Shown piece after piece: positions 42,534-51,492 of a stretch of 64,000 nt of DNA (its first letter is position 1; every line of letters begins with the position of its first letter). The DNA comes from an uncultured Sphaerochaeta sp. (GTDB lineage: Bacteria; Spirochaetota; Spirochaetia; Sphaerochaetales; Sphaerochaetaceae), in NCBI RefSeq assembly GCF_963666015.1, contig NZ_OY762555.1, forward strand, positions 2,976,001 through 3,040,000, given 5' to 3'. The notes under the pieces were generated by a model. It saw nothing but the letters and a program-made list of their open reading frames with translations. It made no database searches and was not told where the DNA came from. The position numbers were made by a program, and so were the translations under genes.

Positions 42534-43717
42534 AGCGACTGGTAAAAAACAATGTCTCTTGGATTGGAAAGATTGATTGGGAGTTGCAGAAATTCCATGG
42601 TGATGATTATTCAGTAAATCATGGATCCAGCCAGAACGCATACCTCATTGAAGAGGAGAAGACCGTTCTTATCGATACCATCTGGAAACCCTACGACAAA
42701 CAGTTCCGTGAGAATCTTGAAAAGGAGATCAACCTGGAAAAGCTTGACTTCATTGTTGTCAATCATGGGGAAGTTGATCATAGTGGAGCGCTTCCGTATC
42801 TCATGGAAAAAGTACCCAACCTCCCGATTTACTGTACAGCCAATGCAGTCAAGTCCCTTGTAGGCCAATACCACCACCCTGAGTGGAATTACCAAGTGGT
42901 AAAAACAGGCGACAGCCTGGATATCGGTAACGGAAAGCAGTTGGTATTTGTTGAGATGAGAATGTTGCATTGGCCTGACAGCATGGCTACCTATCTGAGT
43001 GGTGATAATATTCTCTTCTCGAATGACGCCTTCGGGCAGCACTATGCGGTTGAGGAACTTTTCAATGACAAGGCTGACCAGTGTCTGCTTTGGAATGAGG
43101 CGATGAAGTATTATGCGAATATCCTCAATCCTTTCTCCCCGCTGGTAGCGCGGAAGATTGAAGAGATTGTGGCACTGAACCTTCCTATCGATATCATAGC
43201 ACCGAGCCATGGCGCCATCTGGCGCGATAACCCGATGCAAATTGTCAATGCATATGCTGCTTGGGCTGACTCCTATCAGGAGAACCAGATTACCATTGTC
43301 TATGACACTATGTGGGATGGTACGAAGCAGCTAGCTCATGCCCTAGCTGGAGAAATCCAAGCTCTTGATGGAGATACCGTAGTGAAAGTGTTCAGTATCA
43401 GCCAGACAGACAAGAATGATATCATGACTGAGGTGTTTAAATCGAAGGCGATAGCATTGGGTTCTCCCACCGTCGGTAAGTCGATACTCTCTTCAGTCGG
43501 TGGCTGGCTCCACTTCCTCTCTGAGTTGCAGTTCAAGAAAAAGCAGGCTGCGGTGTTTGGTTGTTATGGCTGGAGCGGGGAAGGGGTAGGTATCCTGCGT
43601 GAGGAACTTTCAAAGGCAGGTTTCTCTGTAGTGGAACCTAAGATGAAGGTCAATTGGAACCCAACTGAAGAACACCTTTCAGGGATGAGGGATATCGCTG
43701 AAGCTCTCTGTAGGTAA
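42530..43717 (+). CDS. Flavodiiron protein FprA (NO/O2 reductase)
   Basis: 395-aa cytoplasmic protein with an N-terminal metallo-beta-lactamase-like di-iron domain (HGEVDHSG, then further ligands in FSNDAFGQH and APSHG) and a C-terminal flavodoxin FMN domain (TIVYDTMWDGTKQLA, SPTVGKS, FGCYGWSGEGV). It reduces O2 to water or NO to N2O. No rubredoxin fusion is present. It is coupled to RIC (ATGA), forming a defence unit with the FNR-like regulator. Confidence 0.95.
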   Translation: MKRLVKNNVSWIGKIDWELQKFHGDDYSVNHGSSQNAYLIEEEKTVLIDTIWKPYDKQFRENLEKEINLEKLDFIVVNHGEVDHSGALPYLMEKVPNLPIYCTANAVKSLVGQYHHPEWNYQVVKTGDSLDIGNGKQLVFVEMRMLHWPDSMATYLSGDNILFSNDAFGQHYAVEELFNDKADQCLLWNEAMKYYANILNPFSPLVARKIEEIVALNLPIDIIAPSHGAIWRDNPMQIVNAYAAWADSYQENQITIVYDTMWDGTKQLAHALAGEIQALDGDTVVKVFSISQTDKNDIMTEVFKSKAIALGSPTVGKSILSSVGGWLHFLSELQFKKKQAAVFGCYGWSGEGVGILREELSKAGFSVVEPKMKVNWNPTEEHLSGMRDIAEALCR

Positions 43718-43735
43718 AACCAGTTTTTCGCTCGA

Positions 43736-43764
43736 TTGCCCAAACAGGACAACAGTGGTAGAGT
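43736..43764 (+). promoter_or_regulatory. Leaderless-type promoter of dprA
   Basis: TTGCCC (43736-43741), 17-nt spacer, TAGAGT (43759-43764), then exactly 6 nt to the ATG, so the start codon is the predicted 5' end. Confidence 0.6.
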
Positions 43765-43770
43765 CAAGGC

Positions 43771-44721
43771 ATGAATGCAACAGCAGTCAAGGCCCTGCAT
43801 TATGAAACACTCGTTAGAGCCTCCGGTGGAGCAGAATCAAAAGCAGGGGAAGCCTTTTTATTGGCTTCCTCTCGCCTTGATGTGACTGATCCACTCCCTT
43901 TGCATATCAAAGAGTATGCCTCCTTTCTGGCAACGCAAGAGAGCAAAGTCAGTGATGCCTACTATCATTGTCGACCATTCTTTGAGGAGATGGGTGATCA
44001 GGTATTGGTTATTGATGAACACAGTTCCTTCTGGCCTTCCCAGGTAAATACCTTTGCCTATGCTCCGCGTTTTCTCTATGTACAGGGAAATATATCCCTG
44101 TTGAAGGCTCCTTCGGTCTCTGTCATCGGGACTCGATCGCCCTCTCTTGAAGGGAAACAATTGGCTTTACAGACATCTCATGCGCTTGCTAAAGCCGGGT
44201 ATGTGGTTGCAAGTGGACTTGCCCTAGGTATTGACGGGGTGGCCCACAAGGGAGCACTAACATCTGGTGCCCCTACCATGGCGGTCATCGGGACCCCGCT
44301 CTCTCAATGTTATCCAAAGGAACACGCAGAGTTGCAAGCTGAAATAGCTAAATGTGGAGTGGTAGTCAGTCGATTTGCTCCTTCAACTACCACCCAGAAA
44401 TGGCATTTCCTGCTTCGTAACCGCTTGATGAGTGCCTTGAGTCTTGCATCTGTGGTTGTAGAGGACCGTGATGGGGGAGGGGCTGTGCGGCAGGCTTCTT
44501 TTGCCTTGGAACAGAAAAAGTATCTCTTCATCTACCAAAGCAGCATAGAGAACCGGAGTATCCTTTGGCCCCGAAAGTTTGCAGGCCAAAGCCGTGTCTT
44601 TGTGATCAGGAAGAGTGATGACCTTCCCCGTATTCTGAAGAAGGCGATGGAGACAAAAAGAACTGTTGGAAGACCCAAGGATACTGCAATACAGCTCGAT
44701 TTGTTCGCTTTGGAAGAGTAA
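43771..44721 (+). CDS. dprA: DNA-processing protein DprA/Smf
   Basis: 316-aa protein that loads RecA onto incoming single-stranded DNA in transformable bacteria and is conserved more widely. The Rossmann core is visible: VSVIGTRSPSLEGK, VVASGLALGIDGVAHKGAL, MAVIGTPLSQCYPKEH, FLLRNRLMSALS. An N-terminal helical region of about 100 residues precedes it. The C-terminal part ends in PKDTAIQLDLF rather than a clear winged helix. A leaderless-type promoter precedes it. No other competence gene is in the window. Confidence 0.88.
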   Translation: MNATAVKALHYETLVRASGGAESKAGEAFLLASSRLDVTDPLPLHIKEYASFLATQESKVSDAYYHCRPFFEEMGDQVLVIDEHSSFWPSQVNTFAYAPRFLYVQGNISLLKAPSVSVIGTRSPSLEGKQLALQTSHALAKAGYVVASGLALGIDGVAHKGALTSGAPTMAVIGTPLSQCYPKEHAELQAEIAKCGVVVSRFAPSTTTQKWHFLLRNRLMSALSLASVVVEDRDGGGAVRQASFALEQKKYLFIYQSSIENRSILWPRKFAGQSRVFVIRKSDDLPRILKKAMETKRTVGRPKDTAIQLDLFALEE

Positions 44722-44777
44722 ATAATTATTTTCTTGCTTTCATTGAACACTACATGCATAGTGGGGGCTGAACATCC

Positions 44778-44807
44778 TTGACATGAAAACGTCGGGGAGA
44801 CTACTAT
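44778..44807 (+). promoter_or_regulatory. Near-leaderless promoter of alaS
   Basis: TTGACA (44778-44783), 18-nt spacer, TACTAT (44802-44807), then 8 nt to the ATG at 44816, predicting a 2-nt leader. A second possible promoter TTGCTT-17-CATAGT lies at 44734-44762. Confidence 0.6.
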
Positions 44808-44815
44808 CAACTATT

Positions 44816-46609
44816 ATGAAAAACCAGCTCACCGCCAACGAATTACGGCAAAAATTCATTGATTTCTTTGTGTCCAAGGATCATGCCCAGATCAGTGGTG
44901 CTTCCTTGATTCCCGAGAACGACCCAACGGTCCTGTTTACCACTGCCGGTATGCACCCCTTGGTACCCTATATCATGGGAAGCGAACACCCGGCAGGTAC
45001 CCGCCTTACCGATTACCAGAAGTGTATCCGAACCGGAGATATTGAAGCGGTAGGGGACCCACACCATCTTACCTTCTTTGAAATGCTGGGTAACTGGTCC
45101 TTGGGGGATTACTTCAAGAAAGAGGCGATAGCCTTCAGTTATGAGTTCCTCACAGAGGTACTTGGCATAGATCCTTCCCTCTTATCTGTAACTGTTTTTG
45201 CAGGAGATGATGAGGTTCCCCGTGATGAGGCTGCTGCCGCTGCTTGGGAAGGATATGGAATTCCACGAGAACGGATCTATTATCTTGGAAGAGAGGATAA
45301 CTGGTGGGGGCCGGCTGGAGAAACCGGTCCATGTGGTCCGGACAGCGAGATGTTCATCGATACCGGTAGAGAATCCTGTGGTCCTGATTGTCGTCCAGGT
45401 TGCTCTTGTGGCAAGTACTTTGAGATCTGGAATGATGTCTTCATGGGGTACAAGAAGAACAGTGACGGTACCTATAGTGAGATGGAAAGAAAGTGCGTTG
45501 ATACAGGAATGGGAATCGAGCGTACCATTGCAATCCTTCAGGGTAAGAAATCTGTCTATGAGACAGAGGTATTCACCCCAATCATTGCAGGAATCGAGAA
45601 ACTTTCTGGAAAACACTATGGTGATGATGAGGAGACTGATACCTCAGTACGTATTGTAGCGGATCATATTCGTACCAGTGTGTTCATTCTAGGAGACCAG
45701 AGAGGGGTAGCACCCTCCAACGTGGGCCAAGGTTACATCCTGCGTCGTCTGATCAGAAGGGCTGTGCGGCATGCTCATAAGTTGGGAATTGAAGGATCCT
45801 TCCTGGGGGAGCTTGCACTCATCGTTCTTGACCTCTACAAGAGGCCCTACCCAGAGATTCTGGAGAACAAGGAGTTTATCCTGAAGGAGCTGGCTCAGGA
45901 AGAGGCAAAGTTCTCCGAGACCCTGGCGAAGGGTGAGCGGGAGTTTGAGAAAATGCTTCCCAACCTGCTCAAGGGAAAGAACAGGGAGATCAGCGGAAGG
46001 ACCGCCTTCAAGCTCTATGATACTTACGGTTATCCCATCGAGCTTACCAAGGAATTGGCTGCAGAGCATGGTTTCACCGTTGATGAGGCTGGCTTCAATG
46101 CTGCATTTGAGAAACACCAGGAAATCAGTCGAAGTGGTGCAGACAAGCAGTTCAAGGGGGGGCTTGCCGACCATAGCGAGAAAACCACTGCGCTGCATAC
46201 AGCAACCCACCTGTTACATAAGTCATTAAGAACGGTGCTTGGCGAGCATGTGGGCCAGAAGGGCTCTAACATTACAACTGAGCGACTCCGCTTTGACTTC
46301 ACGCATCCCTCTGCCATGAGCAAGGAAGAGATACAACAGGTCGAGGACATGGTCAACGAGCAGATCAAGCGTAATCTACCGGTAACCTGTGAGACCATGA
46401 GTGTTGAGGAAGCAAAGGCACAAGGTGCCATCGCGTTCTTTGACAGCAAGTACGGCGAGCAGGTGAAAGTCTACTCAGTCGGGGATTTTTCCAAGGAGGT
46501 CTGTGGAGGCCCTCACGTGGAGAGTACCGGGAGTATGGGTCATTTCAAGATACTCAAGGAGCAATCTTCCTCGGCAGGGGTGAGAAGAATCAAGGCTGTT
46601 CTCCAATAG
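44816..46609 (+). CDS. alaS: Alanyl-tRNA synthetase, short form
   Basis: About 597 aa, versus about 875 in most bacteria. The aminoacylation core (motif 1 to 3, TAGMHPLVPY, FFEMLGNWSLGDYFK), tRNA-recognition domain and editing domain (HTATHLLHKSL and CGGPHVESTG, zinc ligands) are complete. The C-Ala/oligomerisation domain is missing and the protein ends right after VRRIKAVLQ. A Cys-rich insert (CGPDCRPGCSCGKYFEIWN) sits in the core. I start it at the ATG at 44816, where the homology begins (LTANELRQKF); the start at 44783 lies inside the predicted promoter. Confidence 0.94.
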   Translation: MKNQLTANELRQKFIDFFVSKDHAQISGASLIPENDPTVLFTTAGMHPLVPYIMGSEHPAGTRLTDYQKCIRTGDIEAVGDPHHLTFFEMLGNWSLGDYFKKEAIAFSYEFLTEVLGIDPSLLSVTVFAGDDEVPRDEAAAAAWEGYGIPRERIYYLGREDNWWGPAGETGPCGPDSEMFIDTGRESCGPDCRPGCSCGKYFEIWNDVFMGYKKNSDGTYSEMERKCVDTGMGIERTIAILQGKKSVYETEVFTPIIAGIEKLSGKHYGDDEETDTSVRIVADHIRTSVFILGDQRGVAPSNVGQGYILRRLIRRAVRHAHKLGIEGSFLGELALIVLDLYKRPYPEILENKEFILKELAQEEAKFSETLAKGEREFEKMLPNLLKGKNREISGRTAFKLYDTYGYPIELTKELAAEHGFTVDEAGFNAAFEKHQEISRSGADKQFKGGLADHSEKTTALHTATHLLHKSLRTVLGEHVGQKGSNITTERLRFDFTHPSAMSKEEIQQVEDMVNEQIKRNLPVTCETMSVEEAKAQGAIAFFDSKYGEQVKVYSVGDFSKEVCGGPHVESTGSMGHFKILKEQSSSAGVRRIKAVLQ

Positions 46610-46641
46610 TACCTAGTTTCCTTGAATAAGAGGCACATAAG

Positions 46642-46670
46642 AGAAGCCCTGCTGTTTTGCAGGGCTTCTT
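46642..46670. terminator. Bidirectional terminator between alaS and rlmN
   Basis: Perfect 11-bp stem AGAAGCCCTGC/GCAGGGCTTCT with loop TGTTTT, between convergent genes. Confidence 0.85.
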
Positions 46671-46692
46671 GCTGATTTCGGGATTATACTGA

Positions 46693-47775
46693 TTACTCAT
46701 CATCCTCGTCATCGATCATCAACTCGTAGTCGAGACCTTTATTGATGGGCACCGCCAGCTGTCCACATGCACCGTTGATCTCTCTACCTCGTGATCGTCG
46801 CCTAGTATAGTTTACACGGTATCGGTCAAGTTCACGGCAGAAGGTATCGATCTCATCTTCGCTTGGGGTCTCATATGGGAGTTCCTCAGCGGGGTTCCAG
46901 GGGATGAGATTTACCACAACATTCATACCTGCTACATAGGTAGCAAGTTTCTTGGCACTGAACTCATCGGTATTTATACCACGCAACATGCAGTACTCGA
47001 TGGTGAATCGTTTCCCACCAACATGTTGGTACACCATCAGAGCTTTCTTCAGAGCCATGATATCCCACTTCTCATTTGCCGGCATAATCTTCGAGCGGAG
47101 GCGGTTGTCAGCACTTACCAAGGAGACTGCAAGCCTTACTGGGAGTTTCTGCTCTGCAAGCCGCAAGATACCAGGGATTACTCCACAGGTGGAGATTGTT
47201 ATCCTCCTCAGGCTAATATTGAAACTCTCTTTTGCATGCAGGTAGTGAATCGATTGGATTACCGGATTGATGTTTGCCAAGGGCTCTCCCATTCCCATGT
47301 AGACGATATGGGTAATGGGTTGATCACTTACCGCAAGGAGGTGAATGTATTGCTCGATGATCTCATCGGCACTGAGGTTCCTAAGCAAACCCATGGTACC
47401 TGTTCTACAAAACGTGCATCCCATGGCACAACCAACTTGGCTGGAGAGACAGGCAGTATGCCGGCCACGCTTGTCTATAAGTAGGACACATTCGACAACT
47501 CTTCCATCATGGAGACGGATGCCCATTTTTGTGGCTCCACTCTCATCAGTCTCACTGGTTTCCACTGTCGAGGAGACAGAACTGCCCATCACTTCCTTGA
47601 GACGTAATCGCTCAGCCTTGGGAAGGTTGGTCATCTCATCGAAGGAGGTGACTCCCTTGACGAGCCACTGATAAATCTGTTTTCCGTAGAAGGCCCTGGG
47701 AAGGGAAAGCACTTCTGTAATAGCTTCTGCATCCAGCCCATAAAGCGAGCGTGGAATAGTATTTTTTTGTTCCAT
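46693..47775 (-). CDS. rlmN: 23S rRNA/tRNA adenine-C2 methyltransferase RlmN
   Basis: 360-aa radical SAM enzyme methylating A2503 of 23S rRNA and A37 of some tRNAs. Cluster ligands C116, C120, C123 (CAMGCTFC), the preceding ACLSSQVG, YMGMGEPLAN, and the second catalytic cysteine in the C-terminal GACGQL. A -10-like TATACT lies 6 nt before the ATG with a poor -35, while AGGAAA is a weak ribosome site, so the 5' end is uncertain. It lies 13 nt after the OPT transporter gene. Confidence 0.95.
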   Translation of the reverse strand: MEQKNTIPRSLYGLDAEAITEVLSLPRAFYGKQIYQWLVKGVTSFDEMTNLPKAERLRLKEVMGSSVSSTVETSETDESGATKMGIRLHDGRVVECVLLIDKRGRHTACLSSQVGCAMGCTFCRTGTMGLLRNLSADEIIEQYIHLLAVSDQPITHIVYMGMGEPLANINPVIQSIHYLHAKESFNISLRRITISTCGVIPGILRLAEQKLPVRLAVSLVSADNRLRSKIMPANEKWDIMALKKALMVYQHVGGKRFTIEYCMLRGINTDEFSAKKLATYVAGMNVVVNLIPWNPAEELPYETPSEDEIDTFCRELDRYRVNYTRRRSRGREINGACGQLAVPINKGLDYELMIDDEDDE

Positions 47776-47788
47776 TTTCCTAGTATAC

Positions 47789-49384
47789 CTACTTCAGCAT
47801 GGAAAGGATAGCGATGGCTACACCCGTGATTCCTTCCCCTCCCAACAAGCCACTGGCAACCAATCCAGTCTTGTCTTGCAGTTTCGCTGCCTCAGTACGT
47901 TTCTTGAGAGCCACTTTCAAGCCACCGGAAATAAGTGCTCCTAGGCCCATTATGGAACTGATATAGATTGGTAGGTATACACCAAGCCCGAGGGTTGCAC
48001 TGGGGATGTTTGCAAGGTAGAGCACCAGGCCGATTCCGAGTCCGATAAGAAATGCAGGGATATGACCAAGACCTCCCACCATAGCAGATACTGCAGCTGC
48101 CTGTGGAGCGGGTAACTCTGCAGTTCCAAATCCACCAAATGAAGCTTTCATGATCAAGAGGACGAACACAGAGAGTACCGCACCAATGACTCCCCCTATA
48201 CCTTCTCCAAGAATTTGTTGCTTTGGATCGGTTTTCAGAAGATAGCCACTCTTTAGGTCATTCATGACATCACCGGTCAACCCACAGGCAACTGCTACTA
48301 CCGCGGCAATGCTGAAGGAAGCGATGAGGGAGGGGTTTGCGATCAGCTGGATGACAAGCAAGACCAGGATACCGAATATTTCCATCGGGTTGATGCCTGT
48401 CTGGCCGGTCAACATGCCCGAGAGGTAGGTGGCAAGATAAATGCCTGCCATCAAGACAAGTGACTCGATAAGACCGAGTTCTGTTCCAATTGATAGTAAA
48501 ACGACTGAGAAAAGCAGTACCAAGGCAACAACCAGCGTGGTTCTGTTGAATGCTGTTTTGGGTTTGTCTTCAAGTTTCTTCTGGGCAAGCAGCTTGGATC
48601 CTACTGCCTTGAAGAAGACACCAAGCCCTGTTCCGATCATCAATCCAATTCCCAGGTTGGAGCGGAATACATCCGCTTCAGCCATTGAGGCAAACAACCC
48701 ACCTTGAATTCCCAGAGGGGTCAGGATGTAGTAACCAAAGATAGCTCCACCAAACCAAAGCAAAGCAAAGAGTGGACCTATGATTGCACCAATTCCCATT
48801 GCCATGGGACTGACCCAGATGGAGAAGGCAGGGATCATTGCACTTCCCTTGAATAGGGTCAACAGTGCCGGGATTTTTCCAAACCCGTCCCGGAGGATGG
48901 TAAAGAGTACTGATCCTCCCATGGAAGCAAAGAGCGTCTTTGCTCCTGCTCCACCTTTACTTCCTGCTTGCAAGGTGTTGTAGCTTGCTATACCCATAGG
49001 ATAGGGAAGTGCCTCATCAATGATGAGCTTCTTTCGATACAGTGCAGAGAACAAGGTTCCTAGAATAGCACCAACCACCGTTAAAATGATAAGGCTGATC
49101 GTAGAAAAATTTGCGTCTGGGTCGATCATCCAGAGCCCTGGGAGGGTAAAAGCCAAGCCCCCTGCAACCATCGCCCCTGAACTCATGATGGTATGGGTTA
49201 CATTGATTTCCTGGAGTGTGGAACCTTTCGCCCTTTTCAAGGCAGCCAGACTGACTACCGTTACAAAGATGGTCGGCCAGGGCAGAGCTCCCATTCTGAG
49301 CGCTACATACATGGAACTGGCGGTAATCACCAGTAACCCGACAAGAGCAATAAGGGCACCACGAAGGGTAAGATGTCTATTCAT
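47789..49384 (-). CDS. OPT-family oligopeptide/metal-chelate transporter
   Basis: 531-aa polytopic membrane protein of the OPT family, proton-driven importers of peptides or metal-siderophore complexes. About 13-14 hydrophobic spans. Family marks: the N-terminal LTLRGALIALVGLLVITASSMY, EALPYPMGIASYNTLQAG and CGLTGDVMNDLKSGYLLKTDP (landmarks around residues 128 and 378). GAGGAAG precedes the ATG. The substrate cannot be assigned. Confidence 0.88.
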   Translation of the reverse strand: MNRHLTLRGALIALVGLLVITASSMYVALRMGALPWPTIFVTVVSLAALKRAKGSTLQEINVTHTIMSSGAMVAGGLAFTLPGLWMIDPDANFSTISLIILTVVGAILGTLFSALYRKKLIIDEALPYPMGIASYNTLQAGSKGGAGAKTLFASMGGSVLFTILRDGFGKIPALLTLFKGSAMIPAFSIWVSPMAMGIGAIIGPLFALLWFGGAIFGYYILTPLGIQGGLFASMAEADVFRSNLGIGLMIGTGLGVFFKAVGSKLLAQKKLEDKPKTAFNRTTLVVALVLLFSVVLLSIGTELGLIESLVLMAGIYLATYLSGMLTGQTGINPMEIFGILVLLVIQLIANPSLIASFSIAAVVAVACGLTGDVMNDLKSGYLLKTDPKQQILGEGIGGVIGAVLSVFVLLIMKASFGGFGTAELPAPQAAAVSAMVGGLGHIPAFLIGLGIGLVLYLANIPSATLGLGVYLPIYISSIMGLGALISGGLKVALKKRTEAAKLQDKTGLVASGLLGGEGITGVAIAILSMLK

Positions 49385-49565
49385 TTTTTACACTTCCTCT
49401 GTGAATGTATGGTAACTAGATTTGGGAAAAAACACCAGTAGTTTAATCTTTCAAGATTTTGCCCAAATACCCCTATATGTTTGCCTGTTCAAGAAATTTT
49501 GCTTATGGTATAGTTTACATATCAAAATTATTGGTAGGAGTTCATCCTACAGAAGGAGAGTGCGT

Positions 49566-50036
49566 ATGAAGAAAGTATTACTTGCTGTACTTTTACTGGC
49601 TATGGTACTGCTTCCTGCTACAGCAGCGGAGAGAGCTTCGAAAACCGACCTTGCGGTAGGACTGAACTTGGGAACCAATACTGGTGTTGGTGTACAGTAC
49701 CGAATGAATGACTTTGATGTCATCGGTAACGTTGGCCTTGGCTTCATCGGTGGGTCCAGTCTTTCTGTTGATGCAGCTGCCAACTACAAGGTAGCGGAAT
49801 TCAATATTGAGAAAGCAAAGTTTGACGTCACCGTTGGTGGTGGTGCTGCAATTCGTGTTCCATTTGATAAAAGTAAAATGGGCTTGGCCGCTATTGTTCC
49901 TGTAGGTATTGTCTACAGCATGAACAACAAGGACTTCCCACTTGATTTCTATCTGCGTATTGCTCCAGGCATCGCAATTCTGCCTGATGTTGATCCATAC
50001 TTTGGTGGATACATCGGAGCTCTCTGGAGATTCTAG
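49566..50036 (+). CDS. Small secreted or outer-membrane beta-barrel-like protein
   Basis: 156 aa with a signal peptide (MKKVLLAVLLLAMVLLPATAA cut here as landmark to residue 21) and short amphipathic beta strands rich in Gly and aromatic residues. It ends in W-R-F, the terminal aromatic typical of outer-membrane barrels. GAAGGAGAG lies before the ATG. No named family was recognised. It is a single gene with its own terminator. Confidence 0.75.
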   Translation: MKKVLLAVLLLAMVLLPATAAERASKTDLAVGLNLGTNTGVGVQYRMNDFDVIGNVGLGFIGGSSLSVDAAANYKVAEFNIEKAKFDVTVGGGAAIRVPFDKSKMGLAAIVPVGIVYSMNNKDFPLDFYLRIAPGIAILPDVDPYFGGYIGALWRF

Positions 50037-50063
50037 ATCAGAACAGTCAGTAACATCGAATTG

Positions 50064-50093
50064 GTGTCACCCTTCATGGGGTGGCACTTTTTT
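50064..50093 (+). terminator. Terminator of the barrel-protein gene
   Basis: Stem GTGTCACCC/GGGTGGCAC with loop TTCATG, followed by six T (50088-50093). The T-run runs into the hflX stop codon on the other strand. Confidence 0.8.
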
Positions 50094-51402
50094 ATGACTT
50101 ACGGAACTCACTGAGCGGACCCTGGAACCGAGGCTGGATTCTCGTTCTTACCAAGATTCCCTCCCCTTGGTAGTCAATAGACTCAACCTGTCCATGGCGG
50201 TGGATATGTGCAACCAGGTCATGGCGGGAGTTGGGGAGGAAATAGGTTGCCGTGGGATAGAGTTCACCAAGGGTCTTGGTAATCTGCTCAAGCAGGGATT
50301 CGAGACCGGTGCCCTCTTTGATGGAGGTCTCAACTACCACGGGGTAGAGTGACTTGAGCCTGCTGACAGCAAAAGAGTCACTTACCATATCCATCTTGTT
50401 TGCCAGCACAATGGCTGGTTTATCAGTGCAGCCAAGATCCTCAAGTACCTCAACGGTGGTCGTGTAGCTTGCGAGCATATTGGGATGGGCTGCATCACAG
50501 ACAATGATGAGAAAATCTGCAAAGCGGGCTTCCTCCAGCGTGCTCTTGAATGCCTGGACCAGGTGGTGGGGCAGATCACTGACAAATCCGACAGTATCGG
50601 AGAGCAGAATCTCTTCTCCTCCTGGAAGTTTAACCTTCCTGGTGGTGGGATCCAGGGTCGCAAAGAGCTTGTTCTCTGCAAGGACCCCTGCACTGGTGAG
50701 GGCATTGAGCAGGCTGGACTTGCCGCTGTTGGTATATCCAACAATGGCACCCGTTGGAATGTTCGTATTCATTCGCTGGCTACGTTGGGTATTGCGTTGT
50801 TGTACTACTTTTTCCAACTGAGCTTTCAAGCTGACAATTTTTTCTTGAATCTGCCGTCTATCGAGCTCAAGCTGTTTCTCACCCTCTCCACGGGTTCCCT
50901 TCACTCCACCGTGTTGCCGTCCGAGACTGGTCCATCTTCTCGTGAGTCTGGGAAGCGAATATTCGAGTCGTGCGAGTTCAACCTGCAGCACTGCTTCCTT
51001 GGTTGCCGCTCTGTCTGCAAAGATCTGAAGGATGACTTCATCACGGTCTATCACACAAATGGAGAGAATGCTCTCCAGGTTGCGCTGCACACGAGGACTG
51101 ATCGGACAGTCGAAGACGATCAGGTCAGGCTCTTTTTCTTCTATCAGTGCCTTGATCTGTTCCACCTTACCGCTTCCGATCATGGTTGCACTGTGCACCT
51201 TCCTGAGCGGGATATGCTCAGTATGAATGGTAAGAGGACCCATGGTGTCTACCAAGGCTTCCAGTTCTTGTGCACGGTTTTGTGCGGTTTGTAGTGTGTC
51301 TTCACTGTTTACAAGAACCAAGAGCATTGCTCTCTGTCGTTCATCTTGTATATCGAGGCCGGAAATATTCTTTTCAGTGTCTTCTGTTTGTGTACTACCC
51401 AT
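50092..51402 (-). CDS. hflX: GTPase HflX
   Basis: 436-aa ribosome-binding GTPase that splits stalled or hibernating 70S ribosomes under stress. An N-terminal HflX domain and coiled coil (RQIQEKIVSLKAQLEKVV) are followed by the G domain: G1 GYTNSGKSS, G2 region KLFATLDPTTRK, G3 DTVGF, G4 NKMD. The C-terminal domain is normal length. There is no ribosome site; a promoter ends 8 nt before the ATG, so the mRNA would be almost leaderless. Confidence 0.95.
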   Translation of the reverse strand: MGSTQTEDTEKNISGLDIQDERQRAMLLVLVNSEDTLQTAQNRAQELEALVDTMGPLTIHTEHIPLRKVHSATMIGSGKVEQIKALIEEKEPDLIVFDCPISPRVQRNLESILSICVIDRDEVILQIFADRAATKEAVLQVELARLEYSLPRLTRRWTSLGRQHGGVKGTRGEGEKQLELDRRQIQEKIVSLKAQLEKVVQQRNTQRSQRMNTNIPTGAIVGYTNSGKSSLLNALTSAGVLAENKLFATLDPTTRKVKLPGGEEILLSDTVGFVSDLPHHLVQAFKSTLEEARFADFLIIVCDAAHPNMLASYTTTVEVLEDLGCTDKPAIVLANKMDMVSDSFAVSRLKSLYPVVVETSIKEGTGLESLLEQITKTLGELYPTATYFLPNSRHDLVAHIHRHGQVESIDYQGEGILVRTRIQPRFQGPLSEFRKS

Positions 51403-51410
51403 TGGTGTTG

Positions 51411-51439
51411 ACTATAGGGCTGGTTAACGAGCAAGTCAA
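51411..51439 (-). promoter_or_regulatory. Near-leaderless promoter of hflX
   Basis: On the minus strand: TTGACT (51439-51434), 17-nt spacer, TATAGT (51416-51411), then 8 nt to the ATG; predicted leader 2 nt. Confidence 0.65.
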
Positions 51440-51492
51440 TATGTGATACACTTCGTTAGCTGGCTCACATTGAGCCGATAATGAGGTAAATC

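Noticed and set aside
44722..44815. T-box leader for alaS
   Set aside because: No T-box sequence or specifier stem, and too little space before the start codon.
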